The notes beneath the pieces are model-generated. The model was given only the letters and a program-made list of their open reading frames with translations, searched no databases and was not told the origin of the DNA. A program made the translations under genes and the position numbers. A stretch of DNA of 36,229 nucleotides from Chromatiales bacterium (GTDB lineage: Bacteria; Pseudomonadota; Gammaproteobacteria; Chromatiales; Chromatiaceae). Every line of letters begins with the position of its first letter. Within the stretch, counting starts at the first letter, position 1. Location of the stretch: assembly GCA_024762475.1 (NCBI GenBank), contig JANTHJ010000019.1, forward strand, positions 1-36,229, read 5' to 3'. Positions 7,715 through 15,540 of the stretch are shown piece by piece.

Positions 7715-8770
7715 TCAGGGCAGGGGCAGCAGCAGGGTAAATACGGTCTCACCCTCCTTGCTTTGACACTCCACCAGGCCCTGGTGCCGCGTGATCAGCG
7801 ACTGGGCGATCGACAACCCCAGCCCGGTCCCGCTTCCCGAGGTCACCATCGGCAGGAACAGCGTCTCGGCAATCTCTTCCGGGATGCCGGGACCGTTGTC
7901 GCGGATCTCGATCTTTGCCACCAAGCGGTGGCGTACCTCACCGATTGTGAAATTGCGTGCAACCCGCGTCACCAGGCGTATACGGGGCGCGTCCACACCC
8001 TGCATCGCCTGGATGGCATTACGTACGATATTCAGCACCGCCTGGATCAACTGATCGGCGTCGCCGACGACGTCTGGGATACTGGGGTCGTAATCGCGTT
8101 CGATCTCGAGGCGTTCATGGCCCGGCTCGGCCAGGACCAGGCTACGGACCCGCTCCAGTACATGGTGAACATTAACCGACTGCATCTCCGGGCGCCGGTT
8201 GGGGCCCAGCATGGCGTCCACCAGGGATTTCAAGCGATCGGCTTCCTCTATGATGATCCGGGTATATTCCTCCAGGTCCGGATCGGGCAGCTCGGCGGCC
8301 AGCAACTGGGCAGCGCCCCGCAGGCCGCCCAGCGGATTCTTGATCTCGTGAGCCAGGCCCCGCAACAGATCGCGCGTCGCCGCCTGTTGGGTGATCAACT
8401 GGGTCTCCCGCCGAATGCGCAATTGCCTGTCCACCTGCTGCAATTCGGCGATGGTGCGCGCCTGGTCCCCCTCCGAGTGGGTGATGGTGCAATCGACGGT
8501 GATCTCTTCCCGGTCCGCCCGCACCAGGGAGGCACCACGCTTACCGACTACCTCGCCCTGCTGAACCGACGCGACGATCGCTACCAATGGTTGGTCGTCA
8601 CAGCGAATATGGGTATCCAGCACGCTGCCAACCGCGTGCCGTGCACTGATACCGAGCAGGAACTCCGCCATCTGGTTCAGATAGGCGACCCGGCCTTCGG
8701 TATCGAACACGACCACCCCCGTCGTCAGGTTGTCGAGAATCTGGGTTTCGGGGCACGGGTTCTGGGTCAT
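7715..8770 (-). CDS. ntrB: Nitrogen regulation sensor histidine kinase/phosphatase NtrB
   Basis: NtrB (351 aa, also called GlnL) is a soluble two-component kinase that phosphorylates NtrC at low glutamine and, with PII, dephosphorylates it when nitrogen is sufficient. A PAS domain (about 10-110) is followed by the dimerisation/phosphotransfer helix with His141 in LAHEIKNPLGG, then the ATPase domain with N-box NIVRNAIQAM, G1 DNGPGIPEE and G2 GSGTGLGLSIAQ. There is no membrane segment, as expected for NtrB. The ribosome binding site before ATG 8770 is weak. The promoter region to the right holds an NtrC-type site, consistent with autoregulation. Confidence 0.97.
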   Translation of the reverse strand: MTQNPCPETQILDNLTTGVVVFDTEGRVAYLNQMAEFLLGISARHAVGSVLDTHIRCDDQPLVAIVASVQQGEVVGKRGASLVRADREEITVDCTITHSEGDQARTIAELQQVDRQLRIRRETQLITQQAATRDLLRGLAHEIKNPLGGLRGAAQLLAAELPDPDLEEYTRIIIEEADRLKSLVDAMLGPNRRPEMQSVNVHHVLERVRSLVLAEPGHERLEIERDYDPSIPDVVGDADQLIQAVLNIVRNAIQAMQGVDAPRIRLVTRVARNFTIGEVRHRLVAKIEIRDNGPGIPEEIAETLFLPMVTSGSGTGLGLSIAQSLITRHQGLVECQSKEGETVFTLLLPLP

Positions 8771-8946
8771 GCCTGATCGTCAAGCAAAAAACAGACCAAC
8801 AACGAAAACGGACGGATCGGCAAGACCGAGGCTGCCCTTCTCCCGCCCTTGGTTCTCACGGTGGGTCTGGGGACAGAGGGAACTGGAACAAGGGTCGGGA
8901 ATCGGTTGCCCCCATAGGCGGCCTAGGTCCAGGCAGGGACGTTCGC

Positions 8947-8961
8947 GCACCATAATAGTGC
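8947..8961. promoter_or_regulatory. NtrC-binding site upstream of ntrBC
   Basis: GCACC-ATAAT-AGTGC fits the NtrC consensus (GCAC, 5-7 central bases, GTGC) and closely resembles the glnA-distal site at 12062. The minus-strand hexamer TATTAT within it could be a -10 for ntrB, so bound NtrC would block the promoter, as known for glnL in enterics. No convincing -35 or sigma54 element was found. The rest of 8771-8979 holds no gene I can support. Confidence 0.7.
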
Positions 8962-8979
8962 CCTACACAAATCCAAGCT

Positions 8980-9231
8980 CTAGCCCGGATATTTCACCCG
9001 GGGACGCGATGATCGTGCCGAGATGGGCGTTCTCGGGCGGATTTCCGACCGAATCAATAGCCAGCCTATTGATGAGGAAGGAAATACCGCGCGAGGGTGG
9101 CCAGATCGGTGCGAGGGCGCGTCCAGCGTCGGCCGCGTGACACTTCGTTACCCACCTGTATACGAAGACTATCGCGAGTAGCCCGTGAGTTGTCGGCATC
9201 TTTCAGCGACCGGGTGAAATATCCGGGCTAG
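8980..9231. mobile_element. MITE-like element with perfect 21-bp terminal inverted repeats
   Basis: The left end CTAGCCCGGATATTTCAC... (8980-9000) is repeated exactly in inverted form at 9211-9231, giving a 252-bp element with 21-bp perfect ends. CTAG at both outer edges could be part of the repeat or a 4-bp target duplication. No transposase is encoded; the one longer frame inside (8963-9199, minus) has no recognised motif. It sits between the ntrBC promoter and the DUF4124-type gene and covers that gene's stop codon. A non-autonomous transposon remnant is the likely reading; a large terminator-like structure is less likely. Confidence 0.75.
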
Positions 9232-10256
9232 TTCCTTGCCGGCGCCTTGAATTGGGGTGTTGGCGGGCTATAAGCTGGATGCTTGCCCTTAGGGAACTGG
9301 GGAATGGGCCCACTCTTGGGAGCAGCTCGATAATCGAGTTCCTTCGGCTCTCCCCGCTCGGTCCGTGTCGATTCGAGCGGATCGTAGTTCTTTAATTCGT
9401 TCCGTCTGCTTGGTGAACGTTCACGTTCCTTGGCCTTGAGACTCTCTGCCTCCGATCGATAGCGCTCGTCCTGAGGGGATGCGGCCCTAGGCAGCCGAGG
9501 AAACGCCGGGCTGGTTTCGCCGGGGCTGGCCGGTTCAAAGACTGGTGTCGTTCCTTCGGCGGTGAAATCACTCTTGCGCTGCGCGTTTTGGCGCTGGCGC
9601 TGTTGGCGAATGTCCTTTTCGGTCTGTTCTTTCAGTTCACGGCGTTCCTTGTCCAGCTTTTCCTTGCGCTTAAGCTGTTCCTCGGTCAGACGCTGCTCCT
9701 CGCGCTTGTTCGCCGCTTCCCGCTCCGCCTCGGTCAGCCTGTGCATGAAAAAGGTTACGGTCTGCGACTCGGCGAGCTGGTTACCCTGCGCGTCGACAGT
9801 CACTGCTCGCAAGGAGTGGCGCCCGCGTTCGACGTTGTTTACCTGGCCGCTGCTAGTAGCCAAAGGTGGCTCCAGTTCCCGGCCGTCGAGAATGATCTTT
9901 ATCAAATCGCCTTCACGGAGACCGGGCTCTATCTTGAAATAGATATCGAGGCGTCCGGTTTCATCATGAACGCTGCTGCCATCCTTAGGTGATTCTATGA
10001 CGAAGTTCTTATATCCCAGGAACGCCTCGCCGCCAGCTGACTGATCCGAAGTACCGACGGGTTTTCCAACGCCCTGTTGCACTACCGGGCGCGGAGAATA
10101 GCGCGAATAATCGGGTAGTTGCACCGGTTGAGGACATTCGTCCGGCGGCAAATCGGAATAGGACACGACACCCTGCGCATCGACCTGCTTGCAGATGACC
10201 GCGTCAGCAGGATTCAGCACAAGGGTGAGAACGATGAACAGGGCAACTCTAGACAT
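9228..10256 (-). CDS. DUF4124-type exported protein with coiled coil
   Basis: The 342-residue product has a signal peptide (MSRVALFIVLTLVLNPADA) followed directly by the DUF4124 pattern VICKQVDAQGVVSYSDLPP, in which two Cys (ICKQV and DECPQ) may pair. A beta-rich region (about 85-175) follows, then a strongly charged helical stretch of Glu, Lys, Arg and Gln (about 180-235) and a disordered Pro/Ser-rich tail. It is probably periplasmic or envelope-associated; function unknown. Genes of this type are often found between glnA and ntrB in gammaproteobacteria. The stop TAG is formed by the terminal CTAG of the inverted-repeat element, so the original C-terminus may have been longer. Confidence 0.85.
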   Translation of the reverse strand: MSRVALFIVLTLVLNPADAVICKQVDAQGVVSYSDLPPDECPQPVQLPDYSRYSPRPVVQQGVGKPVGTSDQSAGGEAFLGYKNFVIESPKDGSSVHDETGRLDIYFKIEPGLREGDLIKIILDGRELEPPLATSSGQVNNVERGRHSLRAVTVDAQGNQLAESQTVTFFMHRLTEAEREAANKREEQRLTEEQLKRKEKLDKERRELKEQTEKDIRQQRQRQNAQRKSDFTAEGTTPVFEPASPGETSPAFPRLPRAASPQDERYRSEAESLKAKERERSPSRRNELKNYDPLESTRTERGEPKELDYRAAPKSGPIPQFPKGKHPAYSPPTPQFKAPARN

Positions 10257-10303
10257 GCCTCGAGCATAGAGGACTGGCCAGGCGCTGCCAAGAAGCCGAT
10301 CAC

Positions 10304-10334
10304 AAAAAGGCCCGCGACCGGTAGGTCGCGGGCC
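10304..10334 (-). terminator. Rho-independent terminator of glnA
   Basis: On the minus strand GGCCCGCGACC, loop TACC and GGTCGCGGGCC form a perfect 11-bp stem followed by TTTTT. It starts about 28 bases after the glnA stop. Confidence 0.95.
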
Positions 10335-10362
10335 CTTGCGGCCAAGGTCGGGCCGACAGTCT

Positions 10363-11772
10363 TCAGAGGCTGTAGTACATATCGAACTCGATGGGATGGG
10401 TGGTCATACGCAGCTGTGTAACCTCCTCCATCTTCAGATCGATATAGCCATCGATCAGGTCGTCGGTGAACACGCCACCTGCCTTGAGGAAGTCGCGATC
10501 TGCATCCAGTGCCTCAAGGGCCTGGTCGAGGGCGTGACAAACGGTCGGAATGGCAGCCGCCTCTTCCGGCGGCAGGTCGTACAGATCCTTGTCCGCGGCG
10601 TCGCCTGGGTGGATCTTGTTCTGGATGCCGTCCAGGCCCGCCATCATCATGGCCGCGAAGGCCAGGTAGGGGTTGGCTGTCGGATCCGGAAAGCGCACCT
10701 CGATGCGGCGGCCCTTGGGACTGGAGACCCAGGGAATGCGGATCGATGCGGAACGGTTACGTGCCGAATAGGCCAGCATGACCGGCGCCTCGAAGCCCGG
10801 AACCAGTCGCTTGTAGCTGTTGGTCGAGGCGTTGGTGAAGGCATTCAGGGCACGGGCGTGCTTGATGATGCCGCCGATGTAGTACAGCGCGATCTCGGAC
10901 AGGCCGCCGTACTGATCGCCGGCGAAGATGTTCTCGCCATCCTTGCCCAGAGACTGGTGGACGTGCATGCCGGAACCGTTGTCACCCACAATCGGCTTGG
11001 GCATGAAGGTGGCCGTCTTTCCATAGGCATGCGCGACGTTCCAGATGCAATATTTCATGATCTGGTTCCAGTCGGCGCGCTTCACCAGGGTGCTGAACTG
11101 GGTGCCGATCTCGCACTGGCCGGCGGTGGCCACCTCGTGGTGATGCACTTCGACGGTCACACCCATCTCTTCCATGGCAGCGCACATGGCGCCACGCAGA
11201 TCGTGCAGGGAGTCGACGGGCGGGACTGGAAAGTAGCCGCCCTTCACGCCCGGACGGTGACCGACGTTGCCATCCTCGTAGACCTTCTCGGAGTTCCACT
11301 CTGCCTCCTCGGAGTCGATCTGCACCATGGAGCCGGCCATGGTCACGCTCCAGCGCACGTCGTCCAGGACGAAGAACTCGGGTTCGGGGCCGAAGTAGGC
11401 GGTATCCGCAATGCCGGTGGACTTGAGATAGGCCTCGGCTCGCTTCGCTACCGAGCGGGGGTCGCGCTCATAGCCTTCCATGGTGGACGGCTCAAGGATG
11501 TCGCAGCGCAGGTTGAGGGTGGACTCGTCGGTGAACGGATCCATCACCGCGGTGTCTGCATCCGGCATCAGTATCATGTCGGACTCGTTGATGCCCTTCC
11601 AGCCCGCGATGGAGGAGCCGTCGAACATCTTGCCATCCTCGAACAAGTCCTCGTCAATGGTGGAGGCCGGCACGGTAACGTGCTGCTCCTTGCCGCGGGT
11701 ATCGGTAAAACGGAAATCGACGTACTTGACGTCATTGTCCTTGAGCATTTTCAGGACGTTCTTTGCGGCCAT
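10363..11772 (-). CDS. glnA: Glutamine synthetase, type I
   Basis: GlnA (469 aa) makes glutamine from glutamate, ammonia and ATP as a cytoplasmic dodecamer. It is the same length as the enterobacterial enzyme. Visible signatures are DGSSIAGW, the catalytic-core block [33 protein letters not shown] and the adenylylation loop DLYDLPPEE with Tyr398, so control by GlnE is expected. Start ATG 11772 is set by GGAGAG (11779-11784) and by family length; the frame remains open upstream without homology. Upstream lie a sigma54 promoter and paired NtrC sites, and downstream a strong terminator, so it is a single-gene NtrC-controlled unit. Confidence 0.98.
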   Translation of the reverse strand: MAAKNVLKMLKDNDVKYVDFRFTDTRGKEQHVTVPASTIDEDLFEDGKMFDGSSIAGWKGINESDMILMPDADTAVMDPFTDESTLNLRCDILEPSTMEGYERDPRSVAKRAEAYLKSTGIADTAYFGPEPEFFVLDDVRWSVTMAGSMVQIDSEEAEWNSEKVYEDGNVGHRPGVKGGYFPVPPVDSLHDLRGAMCAAMEEMGVTVEVHHHEVATAGQCEIGTQFSTLVKRADWNQIMKYCIWNVAHAYGKTATFMPKPIVGDNGSGMHVHQSLGKDGENIFAGDQYGGLSEIALYYIGGIIKHARALNAFTNASTNSYKRLVPGFEAPVMLAYSARNRSASIRIPWVSSPKGRRIEVRFPDPTANPYLAFAAMMMAGLDGIQNKIHPGDAADKDLYDLPPEEAAAIPTVCHALDQALEALDADRDFLKAGGVFTDDLIDGYIDLKMEEVTQLRMTTHPIEFDMYYSL

Positions 11773-11883
11773 CTCGATCTCTCCAAGAAGGTTTCCAAGA
11801 ATGGGCTGCCGATTGGCAGGCCCGGTCAATATTGCGTTCCCGCCGAGTCCGGTAGTGCGGGCAGGGGGGCTCGCAGTTGCAGG

Positions 11884-11898
11884 GCAAACAACGTGCCA
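11884..11898 (-). promoter_or_regulatory. Sigma54 (RpoN) promoter of glnA
   Basis: On the minus strand TGGCAC-GTTGT-TTGC matches the -24/-12 consensus (TGGCAC, 5 bases, TTGC) with no mismatch. Transcription would start near 11873, giving a leader of about 100 bases before ATG 11772. Confidence 0.92.
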
Positions 11899-12061
11899 CG
11901 CCCAAAGAAATTGCCTCGGGCGGCTATTCGCTTGCCCCAAATCGCTTTTTTCGACTGAAACTATAAGGAAATTCGCAATACCTGGCATCAACAGATCTGT
12001 TTATGAGCCCATGGACCCGACCCGGCAGCAAGGATCGATGCAATCTACCGTCCCCTGGAGC

Positions 12062-12106
12062 GCACCATTATTGTGCCCCACTCGCCAAGGTGCACTACAA
12101 TGGTGC
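12062..12106. promoter_or_regulatory. Two NtrC-binding sites forming the glnA enhancer
   Basis: GCACC-ATTAT-TGTGC (12062-12076) and GCACT-ACAAT-GGTGC (12092-12106) are NtrC-type palindromes whose centres are 30 bp apart, about three helical turns, as needed for cooperative binding. They lie about 195-225 bp upstream of the predicted sigma54 start. The second overlaps the stop codon of the upstream CDF gene. The remaining bases between 11773 and 12094 hold the glnA leader and promoter and no gene. Confidence 0.9.
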
Positions 12107-13252
12107 GCTTGTCCGGTATTTCAGTCGAACCACCCCGAAACGCGGATCCTCTCCCAGTGCCCCCTGCAACCGCTGGCGTAATTGTTCCGCCTGCTCTGGC
12201 TGGCAGTCGACCACCGGCAGTTCGAGATCGATCTCTATGCGGCCGGACAGGTAATGGAGCACGACCTCCCGGTCCTCCGGCAGATCATCGGGCCAGCGCT
12301 GACGCAGAAGCTGCAGTACCTCGCCCCGCAGCGGCAGATCGGTACAGGGTGGCGCCTGCTCGTCGTTCTCAGGGTCGACATGCACCGTGACGTCATTGAT
12401 GGTCTCCACCGCCTCCTTGAGCCGTTCCTCCACCGCGATGCTGATCATGTGGCCTTCCGACACCGAGAGCCGGGGATCGACCTGGACATGCACATCGGCC
12501 GAGGCCTGGTGGCCATGGCGACGGGTCCGCAACATGTGAATCGAACGCACCCCGTCGACCGACAGAATGGCCCGCCTCGCGATACTGACCTGCTCAGGGT
12601 CGAGCGCCGAATCCACCAGCTCCTGCATCGCCTCCCAACCCAGGTCCCAGCCGATCTTGGCGACCATGGCACCGACGACGACCGCGGCAACTGCATCCAG
12701 GTAGGGCCAGCCGGCCATGGCGCCGAGAATGCCCAGCAACACCACGATAGATGAGATGGCATCGCTGCGATGATGCCAGGCGTTGGCCTCGAGCATGCGT
12801 GAGCGGACCCGGCGCGCCACCACGATGGTGTACCAATAGAGCGCCTCCTTTGCCAGGATCGAGACGGCCGCGGCCCAGACCGCCAACACACCCGGGGTCG
12901 GGTAGGCGCCTGCGGCGACCCGCTCTACCGCATCCCACACGATACCCAGCGCCACCAGGCCCAGCAGGATGCCCAACCCCAGTGTCGCCGCGGTCTCGAA
13001 GCGACCGTGCCCGTAGGGGTGTTCCTCATCCGGCTCCTCGCCGGCGTGGCGCGCCGCGAACCAGACCAGGGCATCGGAGGCCAGGTCGGAGAGCGAGTGA
13101 ATCCCGTCTGCGACCAGCGCCGCGGAACTGGCCATGACGCCGACTACGAGCTTCAGCGCCGAGAGCAGCAGATTGACGACTGCCCCGACCAGGGTCACCC
13201 GCTGGCTGGCGCTGGCGCGCTCCTGGAGCAGGGGAGTGGCCGTTCCATTCAC
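12095..13252 (-). CDS. Cation diffusion facilitator (CDF) family transporter
   Basis: This 385-residue inner-membrane protein exports a divalent metal (Zn, Fe, Mn or Co; not decidable here) in exchange for protons. Six membrane helices fit residues 20-205. The metal-site motifs are DGIHSLSDLASD in helix 2 and NAWHHRSDAISS in helix 5, with HPYGHGRFE before helix 3. A cytoplasmic dimerisation domain follows (about 210-295). A further segment of about 90 residues (LRGEVLQLLRQRWPDD to the end) looks like a second ferredoxin-like domain, longer than typical CDF proteins. GTG 13252 overlaps the tusA stop as GTGA, indicating coupled translation. Its stop lies within an NtrC site of glnA. Confidence 0.93.
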   Translation of the reverse strand: MNGTATPLLQERASASQRVTLVGAVVNLLLSALKLVVGVMASSAALVADGIHSLSDLASDALVWFAARHAGEEPDEEHPYGHGRFETAATLGLGILLGLVALGIVWDAVERVAAGAYPTPGVLAVWAAAVSILAKEALYWYTIVVARRVRSRMLEANAWHHRSDAISSIVVLLGILGAMAGWPYLDAVAAVVVGAMVAKIGWDLGWEAMQELVDSALDPEQVSIARRAILSVDGVRSIHMLRTRRHGHQASADVHVQVDPRLSVSEGHMISIAVEERLKEAVETINDVTVHVDPENDEQAPPCTDLPLRGEVLQLLRQRWPDDLPEDREVVLHYLSGRIEIDLELPVVDCQPEQAEQLRQRLQGALGEDPRFGVVRLKYRTSAPL

Positions 13253-13485
13253 GTGCCACCCCCAACTCGCACAACCAAGATGTACTCGTCGCCCTGCTCA
13301 CGCAGTTCCAGCACCTGGTGGCCATTGATACGGCACCAGGCAGGGATATCGTTCATTGCCCCGGGATCGGTACAGACCGCCTCCAGCTCTTCGCCTGGTG
13401 CCAGCTCCGCAACCCGGTCCTGGACGCGGATTACCGGCATTGGGCAGAGTAGGCGGCGACAGTCTAGGGAATGGCGTGACGGCAT
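13249..13485 (-). CDS. TusA-family sulfur carrier protein
   Basis: The 78-residue protein is a small cytoplasmic sulfur carrier of the TusA/SirA fold. It has the defining CPMP motif with active Cys14 (RRLLCPMPVIRVQD), the ELEAVCTDPGAMNDIPAWC segment and a terminal beta strand. TusA relays persulfide sulfur to tRNA thiolation or, in sulfur oxidisers, to the Dsr/Hdr pathway; which applies cannot be told here. It overlaps the following CDF gene by four bases and lies 65 bases after the lipoprotein gene, so it may belong to the same transcript. Another Cys is at position 9. Confidence 0.9.
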   Translation of the reverse strand: MPSRHSLDCRRLLCPMPVIRVQDRVAELAPGEELEAVCTDPGAMNDIPAWCRINGHQVLELREQGDEYILVVRVGGGT

Positions 13486-13550
13486 GGGGCAGGGCAGGGC
13501 GGTGCGGATGGCACCGGATTATACCCTGCCTCCCGGCGCGGGGGGCGAGC

Positions 13551-13988
13551 TCAGGGACGGAAGCGTGTTGATCGAGGCCACTTGCCCGCGGGCAGGGGGA
13601 TACGATTCCCGTCGAGAAAGGTGCGGTAGCGCACCAGCCGCACCAGTCGGCCGCTCTTGCGTTTCACCTTGGCGTAGCGATCGCCTTCGGCGAGAATGTA
13701 GCGGCAACGCTCCCGTTCGAACTTCAGACAGATCCTGCCCTCCGGCGTCACCCGCCAGCTGCCGGCTCGCCAGGACCAGAATCGCTGCTGCACCACCCGC
13801 CCGTCCGGCCGGTAGTAGGTGAAGCTGCTCAGGCCCGTGTTGACATTGTGCGATTCCACCGTTCGACCGCCAAACAACGCCTCCACCTCACCGCGAGATA
13901 GCAGACGCTCGCTCTGCAGCACGGGTACCGTCACGCACCCGGCCAGGATCAACGAAAGGGCCAGGCCCGAGAGACATCGGAGCTTCAT
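13551..13988 (-). CDS. Predicted lipoprotein, 145 aa (last gene of the five-gene block)
   Basis: A lipoprotein signal sequence (MKLRCLSGLALSLILAGC) places the lipidated Cys at residue 18; the next residues VT do not include the Asp that signals inner-membrane retention, so outer-membrane sorting is likely. The mature part is a small beta-rich domain: LSRGEVEALFGGRTV, FTYYRPDGRVVQQRFW, GSWRVTPEGRICLKF, CRYILAEGDRYAKVKR. This pattern resembles DUF995-like stress or envelope proteins, tentatively. It overlaps the gene before it by four bases (ATGA). The C-terminus is basic. Exact function unknown. Confidence 0.82.
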   Translation of the reverse strand: MKLRCLSGLALSLILAGCVTVPVLQSERLLSRGEVEALFGGRTVESHNVNTGLSSFTYYRPDGRVVQQRFWSWRAGSWRVTPEGRICLKFERERCRYILAEGDRYAKVKRKSGRLVRLVRYRTFLDGNRIPLPAGKWPRSTRFRP

Positions 13989-14644
13989 CGATCCGTTCCC
14001 TTATTACGGTTCACCGATTGCAGCAATTGGATCACTCTTTGATAACGGTAGGCACGCGGCGGGAGTATGCCGATCAGCCCGCGCTCTCGATGCGATTTGC
14101 GCGTCTGGCGTTCCAGCCGCGTCTCTACCCCCAGCCGCGGCGACCACTCGATGAATCGGGTCTCCAATACCTTGCGGGTCCAGAGCTTGGGATGAATCTT
14201 GTAGCGCTCGCAGCGAAAGCGCCGAACCCTCTCGGTCCGCCCTGCAACCGCCCTGCGGACCTCACCCAGTGCGGTGCACTCATAGTTTCGCCGCTCGCGG
14301 TTGCCACGCCGGTCACTGCGGTCCATGACAAATTCTATCTTTGTACCGGATTGGGCCCGGAGCAGGCGAGCGGGGCTCCCCTGAACGAGCCGATGCCGAT
14401 AGCGGACGGTACCATCCAACCCCTTTCGTTCGAGCGGTGGCAACAGCGGGTTGGCGGACCGCCGCTCGGTGCGCAGGCGCTGGTCCTGCCAGACCTGCTC
14501 ACCACCTCGGGTCTGTTGCAACCGGTAGACAGAGCCATCGGAGTACACCAGTACCGTCCCCGGCGTCGGGGCGGCAGCCACCTTCGCCCCCAGCATGCAA
14601 CCTGCGATCAGGATGAGCCACTTCAGGCGGTAAATTGGTTTCAT
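13985..14644 (-). CDS. Secreted protein of unknown function, 219 aa
   Basis: The signal peptide (hydrophobic LKWLILIAGCMLGAKV, cleavage likely after VAAA) directs this to the periplasm or beyond; a Cys in the hydrophobic part makes a lipoprotein reading possible but less likely. The mature protein starts with beta strands (GTVLVYSDGSVYRLQ) and is very Arg-rich, with a probable disulfide pair (NYECTALGE and FRCERYKIH) and the segment RFIEWSPRLGVETR. I do not recognise the family. Both ends overlap neighbours as ATGA, so it is translated together with the hydrolase and the lipoprotein and probably acts with them in the envelope. Confidence 0.8.
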   Translation of the reverse strand: MKPIYRLKWLILIAGCMLGAKVAAAPTPGTVLVYSDGSVYRLQQTRGGEQVWQDQRLRTERRSANPLLPPLERKGLDGTVRYRHRLVQGSPARLLRAQSGTKIEFVMDRSDRRGNRERRNYECTALGEVRRAVAGRTERVRRFRCERYKIHPKLWTRKVLETRFIEWSPRLGVETRLERQTRKSHRERGLIGILPPRAYRYQRVIQLLQSVNRNKGTDR

Positions 14645-15540
14645 GCCACCTCTCCCGCTACCGGCCGAGAGGGTCGAGCCTCCATCGCGCTATTCTCCGA
14701 AGGAATCGACCCCTGGTCGGTACGGCCAGGCGTCCAATCCTCGTCATAGAACGCCTGGAAGAGGCGTTGTGGCAGGCCTCCGGGCCTGACCATCCGGGTA
14801 AAGTCGTGCCCCACGCCCGGCAGAATATCCAGGTCCACCCTGGGTGAGAGTCCCCGCTCCCGCGCCTCCCCGCGCATTGCCACAACCCAGTTACGCGCCC
14901 GCTCGAAGCGGCTTCGACCCTCCAGGCGATCGATCTTCTCCCGCGTATTGAACGAGGCATCGCGATGTCGGTCACGCTCTCCCACGAACACGAGCACCCG
15001 CTTGCGCAACAGCGCCGGCAGGTCGAAGGACGCCCGCAAAGTCGAACTTGACCCGATGCCCAGTGGGTAGCGAACCCGCTCGTCCGGCCAGGTGTACCAA
15101 CCGGCAGAACCCAGGGCCAATCGCCGTACCCGTTCCGGGTGAACCAGGGCAAAGCGATGGGCGAACTGTGCCCCGCCCGAAAAGCCGAACAGATCGAAGG
15201 GCGGCAAATCCCACCCGAACATCTGCTCGATCTCCTCGATCGCCTGCAGCAGGGCGAGATCGGCGCGCGGGCCACGTCCGCGTCGACCCAGACGCTGGTA
15301 GTCGGAGAAGTCGCCGCGTCCGAAGCGGGGCACCAGCATGGCCACGCCCCGCGAGGCCGCAAACGGCGCGAAGGCCTGCAGATGTTCCCGGTCATTGCGC
15401 GAGATACCGTGCACGCTGACCAGCCACCTGCGCGGTGCCATCCCGACAGAGGGAAGCAGCAGGGTGCAGGGCAGGGCAGGATCACCCTCGGTACGGATAT
15501 GGTAGAGGCAGGCTCGCGGGGCACCCGAAAGCCTGCTCAC
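14641..15540 (-). CDS. Alpha/beta-hydrolase fold protein
   Basis: The 299-residue product has an alpha/beta-hydrolase core with a complete likely triad: Ser121 in the nucleophile elbow GFSGG, Asp190 in VFVGERD, and His245 in GVGHDF. HG at 44-45 after WLVSV fits the oxyanion turn. No signal peptide or membrane helix is visible, so it is cytoplasmic. Esterases, thioesterases and peptidases all use this fold; the substrate cannot be deduced. The Ser region, LVHPERVRRLALGSAGWYTW, resembles plant- and bacterial-type esterases only loosely. It overlaps the ABC gene upstream and the secreted-protein gene downstream by four bases each. Confidence 0.85.
   Translation of the reverse strand: MSRLSGAPRACLYHIRTEGDPALPCTLLLPSVGMAPRRWLVSVHGISRNDREHLQAFAPFAASRGVAMLVPRFGRGDFSDYQRLGRRGRGPRADLALLQAIEEIEQMFGWDLPPFDLFGFSGGAQFAHRFALVHPERVRRLALGSAGWYTWPDERVRYPLGIGSSSTLRASFDLPALLRKRVLVFVGERDRHRDASFNTREKIDRLEGRSRFERARNWVVAMRGEARERGLSPRVDLDILPGVGHDFTRMVRPGGLPQRLFQAFYDEDWTPGRTDQGSIPSENSAMEARPSRPVAGEVA

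Noticed and set aside
7703-8776. 357-residue plus-strand ORF
   Set aside because: Antisense shadow of ntrB, whose PAS, HisKA and ATPase motifs are all in the minus frame.
10336-11958. 540-residue plus-strand ORF
   Set aside because: Antisense shadow of glnA; no domain is recognisable and it crosses the glnA promoter.
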